From: Ficedula albicollis | Taxonomy: Eukaryota > Chordata > Aves > Passeriformes > Muscicapidae | DNA: 64,000 nt | Reading direction: 5' to 3' | NCBI RefSeq assembly: GCF_000247815.1 | Contig: NC_021673.1 | Coordinates: 50,554,250-50,618,249, forward strand | In this document: in pieces, positions 53,695-64,000 of the stretch | Position numbering within the stretch: the stretch's first letter is position 1 | Layout of the letters: each line of letters opens with the position of its first letter | Made by a program: the position numbers and the translations under genes | Notes under the pieces: model-generated | Database searches by the model: none | What the model was told of the DNA's origin: nothing | The model's input: only the letters and a program-made list of their open reading frames with translations

Positions 53695-56229
53695 GAGAAA
53701 TCCTCTAGCAGTGTAGTCAGGAAATCCTGTTGCCATATCTTTATCCCCAGATTTTTGTGGTCAAATCAAACTTTTCAAAAGAGCTGTCTGTACTGGCATT
53801 TGTTACACTATTTAACAGTGAAACCTTGTTCTTATTCACTATATTTGGAATGTGTAAGATAAAAACCTCATATTATGGACAGGTTTAACAGCAGGACATG
53901 AGGGCCTTCACAGGTCCTTTCAGAAGTTATTAGAGGTAGCTCTTTGAAAACCCATCAGCATGTGTGTTAAGAAGGTGTTTTAAAAAGGAAAAAGTCATAA
54001 ACTCCTCCCTGTATGAACCATGGAACAATACTGAGCTCAGCATCTTCCATCTTTTGTTTCTCTTCCCATTTTTTGTAAGATCTCAGAGTGTTTTGCGCTG
54101 GAGTGTGTTGTTTCCAGGGAATAAGGACCACAGCTGTGTTTCCTGGACCATGCTCCTGGGGAATGATTAATTCAATTCTCACATTAGAAGGAGGAACTTT
54201 GAATTGACAGCTTTTAAATCACATCTTTGCTTTCCTCCTTACATGCTTGCCATTCCTCTTGAACCTAAAATTAGGCCTTGACCCCTGTGGTCATCTCCTT
54301 GTATCTTTCAGCAGAGTGATTCTGCTCTGTTCAGAGCAGAATGGCAAATTCCTTCTCCTGACTACAAGGTGCTTTCACAGAATAGATTCCATGTGTGCAG
54401 TGACAGCGGCAATATGCAGAGATGTGGATATACGGAGGATCGGCCCACACGAGCGTGCTCAAAACTATGTCTGGCTTTCCACTCACCTTGGCTCAAAACC
54501 AGTCACACCCTTTCCTGAGTGGGAAGAGCACACATTCCGTATCTGGATTAGCGAGTAGGTGGCAAATAACCTGTCAGCAAGCGAAGAGCTGAGCTGCCTC
54601 TTTGGCAGCCATTACTACAGGCACAGGAGTAGAGGCACGCGCCTCCAGCCAAAGGACAGATGCCTCCCACCCCACAGACGAGCAACACACTTGTCTCTGT
54701 TACGGCATAGGCATGCAGCTACAAGAGGGACAAAATTTATTGTGCTGTCTTCTCAAAAAACCGCTGTTTTGTACGTAAAGGAGTTCTAGATAATTGAACA
54801 GGAACTTACAGGCTCTTCCCCATCTGAAATGTTGAAAATAAAAACTTCACTGCCAATAGAGAGGATTACTTAGTGGTTTGAACCTCTCACTTGCTATATA
54901 AAGCATCAGTTAAATGACAGAACTGAATTTCAGCAGTGTTTTTTAGGGAAATTTACCAAGTGGAGGTACTTCTGTTGGGATCTTTTTTATTTTCCTGTTC
55001 ATTCCATGTAGCCAGAAGTGATGTCTCTGTACTAGCAAGCATTATTCTGCAAAATTATTGACTACCTAATTCTCTACCTCCATCCAGACGTATTGCAAAC
55101 TATGCAAAATTGTTTCCATTTGAATATTTTATACGTGATTTCTGATTAGATAATACAGTTGAAGTACCTGCCACATCCAAGACAACTTAGAAAGAATCTT
55201 CCAAAATTAAACCAAATTTAATTTCTTCCATATCATCAATGTAATATACCTAGCAGTCTTCAAATTATACAAGCAGTTTTCAAGCCAAGCCTTGTAATTG
55301 TAGTGTAGTAAACAGAAAAAGTTGTTTTTCTTGCATTGAATATACAGACAAAACTAATATAAAATTACGTATTATAAAATATCAACAAAGGACAAATAAT
55401 AAATTCTGTCTCTTTGAAGGCTACTCTGTCTTTTGGTTCAAAGAGTATTTGGATTGAACTGATGACATAGTTGAACAAAATTCTTTATAAAATATGAAAT
55501 AGAATGCTTTAAATAAAGCAAGCAATGTTTTTAAGTGAATAAACTGAAGCTGTTGTTTTAGGTATACCCTGATATGTGATAATTAAAATATTCAAAGTTA
55601 CCTAAGTATCTTTCATCTATTTAGTTATTTTCCACTACTGATGTTTGTATTATTTACTAATACAGAATGTAAGTGAAAACTTTGTGACTTTCAGTTCTTA
55701 AGGGTCAGCCTAATCAAAGCTTGTAAGAGCAGTTTGTAAAAGAAAAAAATTCTCTCTTCCAGAATGAATAAAGAATCACATAGTTAGGTTCAGTTATTTA
55801 TTATTTTAAAATTATATGAAATAAAACCACAGCATAGTTAGGGAAAGGCTATACTGCAAAAGTCTTCTGTTTTAAGGTCATGAGTCCTTTGTTCTTTAAA
55901 CATTTAATTAAAGATGTGATAACATTAGAACACTACCCATCTCCTATTGGTACTTCTGAAATCATATCACACTTCAGAGAAATGCTCGTAGCAGGAGTAA
56001 GTGCAGAGTAAGGGAAAATTTAGTCCATTATCACAAAAAGCAGATGTTTGATTTTTTCATCCAGTTTTAATGCAATATGGCAGGTCCTTTGTTTTGCATT
56101 CCTAAGGGTCAAAATTGTTTAAAATGCCATAATTTATATATGTAAAGTAGAATTAATGATTTAGTAAGCAGTATCAGTGGTTCAACACTGAATGAAATTA
56201 GAGCAATCATTTTCTTCATTTCAAAAAAC
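53695..56229. other. Intergenic DNA, nothing recognised
   Basis: AT-rich intergenic sequence. Frames at 54247-54789 are short, adjacent and unsupported. No transposon was recognised. Confidence 0.55.
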
Positions 56230-56375
56230 TCAGAATTATAGAATCCTAGAATGGTTTGGGTTGGAAGGGACCTTAAAGATCATCTTGTTCCAACCCTCCT
56301 GCCATGGGCGAGGACACCTTCCACTAGAACTGGTTGTTCAAAGCCCCATCCAACCTGGCAGGCTCTGAACCCTTT
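56230..56375 (-). mobile_element. CR1 3'-end fragment (antisense)
   Basis: ATAGAATCCTAGAATGGTTT, GGGTTGGAAGGGACCTTAAA, GATCATCTTGTTCCAACCCT and CCTGCCATGGGCGAGGACAC form a well-conserved antisense CR1 3' end, so it is a relatively young insertion. Confidence 0.92.
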
Positions 56376-57349
56376 TTTAACAGCACACCACAAACCTTGC
56401 AATTAAATCAGTTGCTTACAGATCTTTCATGCCACCATCTAAGTCAAACACTCATGCATGACTTTGTATTTTTCAGAAACTTATATGCAATGTTGGGTTC
56501 AGCAAATAACTGTAATCAGTATAATTTGCCCAGGATAAAATTACAATTATATCCCGTATTACATCCTCTTCTTATGCATAGTTGCTCCATTACCAAGAGA
56601 GCGGAAACAGGGTGTAAACCCATATCTTCACAAACACTCTCATTCAGAGTAGAAGCGGCCATTCAGGGGCCTTCTACTCACCTGACTTGTATCAGTTAAT
56701 CTATAGCACTGCACATTTATGGTTTGCTTTCCTTCAGACCTCAGTAATCATTGTCTCTTGTGTATCTGGAGGTAGAGCATGACTGCACCCTAACATACAG
56801 TAAGTACTATGGTAATATAGCTAATTAAAAGCAGTTTCATGCAACATGTGAAAAAAAAATTTCATATTTGTATTCACAGATCTTGAACTAATTCGGATCT
56901 TCAGCTTTTGGGAAACATGTTTTAATAGCATCTCAGCTATTTCCTACTGAACTAGAAGGTGCTGCTGTCTTCCACAAGCTCTTCAACTTTGTAAATCTTC
57001 TAGAACTACAGTGATATGAATACTCTAAGCAGTAAAAATAATAACATTCTTAATAGGATATATGAAAGCACTCTAGCAATGCCACTGTGCTTAATATAAA
57101 GATCCACTACTACAAACCATGATGTGAGACAGTGAAGAGCTGTTTGTTCATGTTTCTGTGGTATATGATTAACAAGCACAGGCTTTATCATTATATGATC
57201 AGTAATACGGCATATTTTTGAAGCCTGCTGAGACTTGAGGAAAATTCTCAGATGTGCTGTAATAGCTAATACTCTTGTAAGCATTTATGGAAAATATTGC
57301 ACTAATGCTGGTTGGATTCCCTGTTTGCTTGGCTCTAGTTCATCTACAA

Positions 57350-58205
57350 TCATCACAGAATCATGGAACAGTTTGGGTTGGAAGGGACCTTAAAACTGAT
57401 CTAGTTGTAGAAAAAAGGGTATCTGTCTGATTTGATCTGAATAACCCATATAGTTCTAATATCCATTTAGAAGAAATTGTAAAATTCTTCTGACCTAGGA
57501 ATGAATTTTCTCCTTAGCATCCCATAATCAAAAGCACAAGGAAAAATTCCTACCATTTCTTTCAAGTTTGACACTCCTTCACATTTTGTTTCATGGGCCA
57601 GGACACGTTTCACAAGACCAGTCTGCTCAAAGCCCTGTTCAACCTGATCCTGAACACTGCCAGGTATGGGGCATCCACAGCTTCTCCGGGCAACCTGTTC
57701 TAGCGTCTCACCACCCATGGAGTAAAGAACTTTTCCCTAATATTTCACCTAAACCTACTCTCTATCAGTTTAAAGTCATTACCCCTTGTACTGTCACTGT
57801 ATGCCCTTGTCGCATGTGCTTCTCCATCTCTGTTGTAGCCCCCTTTTGGTTATGAAAGTGCTCAAAGGTCTTCTTGAAGCCTTTTCTTCTCTAGGATGAA
57901 TAAACCAAGTCTCTCAGCCTGTCTTCATAGGAGAGGGGCTCCAGCCCTCTCATTATCTTTGTGGCCTCCTTCGGACTTGCTCCAACAGGTCCATGACTAT
58001 CTTATTTTGGAGCCCCTATCTTATTTGGGAGCCCCAGAGTTGGATACAGCACTCCAGGTGGGGTCTCACCGGAGAAGAGTAGAGGGACAGAATCCCCTCC
58101 CTTGCCCTGCTGGCCTTAAGACTGGTTTTGATGCAGCCCAAGATAAGGTTGGCTTTTTGTGCTGCAAGTGCACATTGCCAGCTCATGCTGAGCAATGCAG
58201 CAGGT
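57350..58205 (-). mobile_element. CR1 LINE fragment (antisense), interrupted by an inserted segment
   Basis: The antisense 3' end (CATCACAGAATCATGGAACA, GGGTTGGAAGGGACC) breaks off at about 57404. CR1 sequence resumes at about 57595 (CATGGGCCAGGACACG, CTCAAAGCCCTGTTCAACCT, CTCTCAGCCTGTCTTCATAG, CTCCAGGTGGGGTCTCACC) and runs to about 58205. A 190-bp non-CR1 segment sits in the break and replaces a few CR1 bases. CR1 minus-strand coding is degenerate. Confidence 0.9.
57405..57594. repeat. Inverted duplication, left arm (inserted in CR1)
   Basis: This arm is the reverse complement of 58791-58979 at about 95% identity by eye (about 9 differences). For example CCATTTCTTTCAAGTTTGAC here matches GTCAAACTTGAAAGAAATGG in the other arm. 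It interrupts a CR1 element, so this arm is probably the derived copy. Confidence 0.93.
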
Positions 58206-58534
58206 AAACTTATTTACCTAGGCCAACAGTTTCTAAGTCTGGCATAATATCTTTCTATAAACATCTACAATATTCTTTTCTGAGGCACTAAGCATGTGAT
58301 GCTCTTCTCATTCTAAATCATTTGGCCAGCACCCTCTCCCTCAAGCAAATACCAACAGTATTAATTTAGACATGTTTTCCCACTTCTCCAGCCTCTCTCT
58401 TCTTCATCCTGACCTGTATCACATCTGGAATGTAGACTGAAGATGTACTTATGAAGATGTGTTTTTCTTATTTAGCATAGGAACAGGGGTAGGATGACAC
58501 AGAGAGCATTCTTGTGATTGCAGATAAGCATGGC
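58206..58534. other. Intergenic spacer, nothing recognised
   Basis: Sequence between the CR1 element and the 128-bp tandem duplication. No repeat or coding feature was identified. Confidence 0.5.
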
Positions 58535-58788
58535 CCCTGCCCAGCTGAGCTTGCTATCAATGTATCTCTTGGTGTAGGTCCGTCCTCACATAAGAGAAAT
58601 AGAAAACTTTCATAAGTACAAACTAAAATTGAGGAAATTAGGATTAACAATGCCTCTACATTCCCTGCCCAGCTGAGCTTGCTATCAATGTACCTCTTGG
58701 TGTAGGTCCGTCCTACATAAGAGAAATAGAAAACTTTCATAAGTACAAACTAAAATTGAGGAAATTAGGATTAACAATACCTCTAAAT
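58535..58788. repeat. Two-copy tandem duplication, 128-bp unit
   Basis: CCCTGCCCAGCTGAGCTTGC at 58535 and 58663, each running through GGTGTAGGTCCGTCCT to TTAGGATTAACAAT(G/A)CCTCTA. Differences include a 1-bp indel (CCTCACATAAG versus CCTACATAAG) and a few substitutions. It directly abuts the right arm of the inverted duplication. Confidence 0.92.
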
Positions 58789-58790
58789 TT

Positions 58791-58979
58791 TGAAACAAAA
58801 CATAAAGGAGTGTCAAACTTGAAAGAAATGGTAGGAATTTTTCCTCGTGCTTTTGATTATGGGATGCTAAGAAGAAAATTCATTCCTAGGTCAGAAGAAC
58901 TTTACAATTTCTTCTAAATGGATAGTAGAACTATATGGGTTATTCAGATCAAATCAGACAGAAACCCTTTTTTCTGCAT
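58791..58979. repeat. Inverted duplication, right arm (probable source)
   Basis: Reverse-complement partner of 57405-57594, about 1.2 kb away. It lies in DNA without a recognised transposon and is therefore the likelier original copy. Confidence 0.93.
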
Positions 58980-59491
58980 TCCCTCATTTTGGTAAGTGAT
59001 GATAACCACTCCTGAAACTCATGGTCAAAAGGTAATGGTGATAAAATTCTTAGTCCTTACTCTATCTTACCAAAAAATTATGTTAGGAATATCAAAATGG
59101 GATTGGACCTGAGTGATAAAAAAATAAAACTTCAGGCAAGAGCACCATCAGATTTAATGAAATTAACAACTAGCTGTTTTATCTCTTCATTTTCTGATTT
59201 TTGATTTGTTTGCTATAGCATCTCTTTGCCAGTTAGTGCAATTGCTACAGGGCAATTCTTACACTATGTATAAAGCAGAGTGATCAAACTCTACAGATTA
59301 AAAATTATTATTCAGGAAAAAGAGGAAAGCTGGGGACATCTCATGTCCACACTAAAATCAAATGACACAGTGACCATAGTGAGGCTTAAATGTGGCTATA
59401 ACGCGTTTATGCAGCACAATTTTAAAGATTTTAGGGGAACCTGTCTTAAAGTGGTTCCCTTTTATACTATCATAAATCTGTTGAAGAAGGA

Positions 59492-59620
59492 AGTATGGTC
59501 TGTTGTTTAAAGCACAGGACTCTGAGTCAGAGGATGTAGATTATGCCCCCTGTACTGATAACTACTGACTGTGGCTTTCTCATCTTTAAGTTGGGAAATA
59601 GTACTTAACTAGACATAGGT
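59492..59620 (+). mobile_element. Possible ancient MIR-like SINE fragment
   Basis: GTCTGTTGTTTAAAGCACAG, GACTCTGAGTCAGAGGATGT and later TTTCTCATCTTTAAGTTGGG and AATAGTACTTAAC follow the order of the tRNA-derived head and core of MIR-type SINEs (A-box-like start, then the CTCATCTGTAAA-like core). It is strongly diverged. Confidence 0.5.
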
Positions 59621-61599
59621 AACAAGGAGACGAGTCATTACTACTTATAACACTGTAATTGTAATAATCAGAATAAAGCCTTCAGGAGTACTGATTTATT
59701 AAGAGATCCGTGGGAAAGAAGCAAATCACTTGTTTGAAGTTCTGGAAACTTGCTCTAAGACAAAGTGAAAAATTTCTCTGCTGTGTTGATGGACGTTCAG
59801 GAATGCAAAGTATCAGTCATTGGTTTCATTAAGCAATAGCCATCTAAAGGTCACTGGGGCTCTAAAGTAGAACTATGATCTCATAGCTGCAGTTTTTGCC
59901 CTTCCCTGATCACACCCTTTCCGTGTTTATGAGTGTTACGCTGGAAGGTATTGATGGCTTCCACCTTCCATATATAGGCAGCCATGTATCTTCTAATGAT
60001 GTGTAGGCTAACTATACTCCAGATGGTCTTGATATTGGAAACTGCTCAGACTTAAGAGTATATCTTAAGATTGATCAGAATGCGAGCTTATAAGGGAGGA
60101 GATTTTCACTGGGCAGGAAAGTGCACCTAGTCCAAGGTCAACTCAAGCTAAGAGACCAAAATGCTTGCAAGTGTATGTAGGCAATAAAGCCTTGAAGGAA
60201 AACAAGCACTGAGGAGCTCATGCTCCCAGATACGAATATGGCATAACTGCCTACTTTTTGTATTCATTGTAGGATAAAAATACCTTTTTTAATGTAAAAT
60301 TAAGTCGATCACAACTCGGTTTTGATTGAGCTGGGGGTTTACTTGGTGCAGGGTTGCAGGAACACACCCAGGAACTGTGAACATACAGTTACATGACTAT
60401 ATAACAGTAGACTATATAACTTATAGTCCTATTTTGGGACTACAGCAAAGTTTGTAGCAGAAGCAGTCTGGCAGAGCTCCAAAGGATATCCACTTGGGCC
60501 CCACTGAAGGTGACTGGATGCAGCAGAATGAGGACAACTCCATCACCCCCTTTCCTATGCCTGTGCCTGGGAAGGCCTGGCTACTGTTGCCACAGCATCT
60601 TTGGATTGCATACAGGACCGTTTAATACTGGGCAAGCTGCCCCTCCCAGTGGTGACAGGAGTGGTTAAGACTGATTTCCCATGCTCTACCCTTTTCCTTT
60701 TATGCCACACCACTTTAGACACCTCTACATAGTGTAGAACACTTTCAGTAAAGAATGATCTCCTGCTTTACAGAAAAACTTGTAGTCTGCTACAACATGA
60801 GAACAAATATTTAATTTTAAAAGCACTTTTACTACTACTTTTATGGTGTCAACACCTGGCAGCTTATGAAAATATCAGGCCTGGAGATGTAGCTGTCTGG
60901 AATAAGGGTCAGAAGAAAGGGAGAGATGAGCACAAGAGCTGAATATTCGCATTTAGTCCCCAGACCAGCCAGCCTGGCAGGCTGAGTGCCTGTTTCACTT
61001 CTCTGAGCCATGCTGGGCTGAATCAGCACAAAGCAGGCATGATGTGAGCAACTGATCCACGATTACATAACATGAGAATCTATTCCTTTTGCCGCCAATA
61101 GAGACATTTCAACTTTTGCTACGGAGAAGTCATGTTTCACTTAAATTTAATGAAGCAACCCTTAGGGTGGGTTGAGAACAGGACCACGTGAGGCATTACA
61201 TGCCTGACTGCTGCACCTCCTTTCTAAAGGCTACTGCTTTCACTGCCACATCACAGCTTGTGCTCCCAGTCAGTGAAGTTTTCCCTTGCCACAGCCAAGC
61301 TCCGCAGCCATACCTTCAGTGCTCAAGGTCACTGCCCTCCTGGGGACCCACTGGTTGTGCTGACCCTCTGACAGCCAGGGGTTTATCTGGGGACCACTGT
61401 GGCCTTCTCTGATACCGAACCCTGCATCTCATAGTCTTAGAGGGGGGATGATACTGAGCCCATCAAGATTTGAGCCCCTCAAGATTTGAATAGGGGATTG
61501 AATTAAATTCTGTACCTTTTTTGAAATTGTTAATCAGTAGCTGTAGCTGGACAGGTACGATTAAGTAATTGCATTGTGAGCACTATATTGTGCCAAACT
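59621..61599. other. Intergenic DNA, nothing recognised
   Basis: No gene or confident repeat. A short local duplication (CATCAAGATTTGAGCCCCTC with AAGATTTGA repeated) lies near 61460-61490. Confidence 0.5.
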
Positions 61600-61872
61600 C
61601 TTATTGACGGTGCCCAGCCACGGGGTGAGGAGCAACTGCCATAAACTACAACACAAGAAGTTTTACATCCCAACAGGAGGAGGAACTCCACATTCAGGGT
61701 GACACAGCACGGGAACAGGCTGCCTGCCCAGGGCGCTCATGAAGTCTCTCCTCTGGAGATGTTTCAAACCCCACTGGACATGTTCCTATGTCACCTACTC
61801 TGGGTGACCCTGCCTTGGCAGGAGTGTCGGACTAGATGACCTCCCAACCCTAACAATCCTGCCATTCTGTCT
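61600..61872 (+). mobile_element. CR1 LINE fragment (sense)
   Basis: GGGTGACACAGCACGGGAAC, AGGCTGCCTGCCCAGGGCGC, TGGAGATGTTTCAAACCCC, GGACATGTTCCTATGTCACC, CTCTGGGTGACCCTGCCTTG, GGACTAGATGACCTCCCAAC and CCTAACAATCCTGCCATTCT are the canonical CR1 3' end in the sense direction. It lies about 1.8 kb upstream of the PDCD6IP start codon. Confidence 0.92.
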
Positions 61873-62169
61873 GCGTGCACGCTTGGCTAACCTTTTGAGA
61901 ATAAGAGAAGATAATCCCAAAACGATCTGTCTGGACAAGAGCCACCACGAGTGAGGACGGCAGAACGCAGCAGTCCCCAGATTCAAATGGAGGGAAGAAC
62001 TGCGCCTGCGGATTAACTAGCATCAGAAAAGACAGATATAACTAGAAAATAGGAATTTGAGTACTAATTAGTAAGAAAGTTATTCAATTCAGAACCAGTA
62101 AACGCGGATGCCTTCGTTTGTTAATGAGTGCAAACAGCGTAAAGTTTTGATGACGGGCGAACCCGCCTG

Positions 62170-63622
<1,453 letters not shown>

Positions 63623-63641
63623 GGCGGCGTCGGCGTCGGCC

Positions 63642-63847
63642 ATGACGAACTTCATCTCGGTGCAGCTGAAGAAGGCCTCGGAAGTGGATCTGGCCAAGCC
63701 ACTGTGCAAGTTTATTCAGCAGAGCTACCCGGGCGCCGAGGCGCAGGCCGAGCACTGCCGCGCCGCCGAGGAGCTCAGCAGGCTCCGCAAGAGCGCACTC
63801 GGCCGCCCGCTCGACAAGCACGAGAGCGCCCTGGAGACCCTCCTCAG
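63642..63847 (+). CDS. PDCD6IP: PDCD6IP (ALIX) coding exon 1
   Basis: ATG at 63642 in good Kozak context (GCC before, A after), preceded by GC-rich 5' UTR. The product starts MTNFISVQLKKASEVDLAKP and continues LCKFIQQSYPGAEA...CRAAEELSRLRKSALG to RPLDKHESALETLL plus AG of a split Arg codon. This is the N terminus of the ALIX Bro1 domain. ALIX is a cytoplasmic ESCRT-associated adaptor: Bro1 binds CHMP4, and the protein acts in endosomal sorting, abscission, membrane repair and budding. The exon ends CTCCTCAG before GTAGGAG, leaving phase 2. The rest of the gene lies beyond the window. Identification is strong from the FISVQLKK, EVDLAKPL and GRPLDKHE.ALETLLR motifs. Confidence 0.96.
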
Positions 63848-64000
63848 GTAGGAGTCTCCCCCCACCCCCGTCATCTTCCCCTTCCTCCGTCTCCCCGAGC
63901 CCTGATTCCCCGCGGGGCCCCGGCGGCAGCGCCGGGCCCTGGGCGTAGCGGAGCCGGAGCCAGGTGCGGGCGGGCCCAGGTGTGGGCGGCCTCTCCTGCG
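63848..64000 (+). other. PDCD6IP: PDCD6IP intron 1 (start)
   Basis: Begins GTAGGAGTCT at the exon 1 donor. It is GC-rich and CpG-rich, so the CpG island extends into the intron. Confidence 0.85.

Overview
The window is nuclear DNA from a bird, probably a passerine. The evidence is a set of CR1 LINE fragments in the avian style (antisense copies opening with the ACAGAAT... / GGTTGGAAGGGACC signature), an ERVL-type provirus of avian character, sparse genes with long introns, and CpG-rich promoters. The lineage call is an inference. No bacterial, plasmid or phage features are present.

Two divergently transcribed protein genes frame the window. On the minus strand, five in-phase coding exons (36017-36211, 17317-17395, 5843-5946, 1576-1667, 1179-1254; 546 nt, 182 codons, all with canonical GT/AG sites) encode the N-terminal TOG/HEAT part of a CLASP microtubule-plus-end protein. 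CLASP2 is the best match and the gene runs off the left edge. On the plus strand, 63642-63847 is coding exon 1 of PDCD6IP (ALIX), which runs off the right edge. CLASP2 and PDCD6IP are also head-to-head neighbours in human, so the synteny supports both names. No other convincing coding gene lies in the roughly 24 kb between their promoters.

Intron 1 of CLASP2 holds a 5.4-kb ERVL-like provirus (19735-25174). Its 5' part has ordinary composition, but from about 22.9 kb through the 3' LTR the plus strand is stripped of G. Comparing the two LTRs shows that G changed to A mainly where the next base is G or A, while GC and GT are largely kept and a purine tract just before the 3' LTR is spared. This looks like cytidine-deaminase (APOBEC-type) hypermutation of the minus-strand cDNA and is the most interesting biological signal here.

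Five pure G homopolymers (694, 973, 698, 445 and 1448 nt; 4258 nt in all) are almost certainly sequencing or assembly artefacts. One ends directly in a 15-nt match to the end of an Illumina paired-end adapter, another follows a run of A as in two-colour read-through, and three sit in GC-rich promoter or promoter-flanking DNA. Much of the CLASP2 and PDCD6IP promoter sequence may therefore be missing. Long Gly/Pro reading frames across these tracts are not genes.

The rest is intronic or intergenic DNA with CR1 fragments, a probable solo LTR, a possible MIR-like SINE, A/C-rich low-complexity patches, many two-copy local tandem duplications (38-163 bp units), and a 190-bp inverted duplication at 57.4/58.8 kb whose left arm interrupts a CR1 element.
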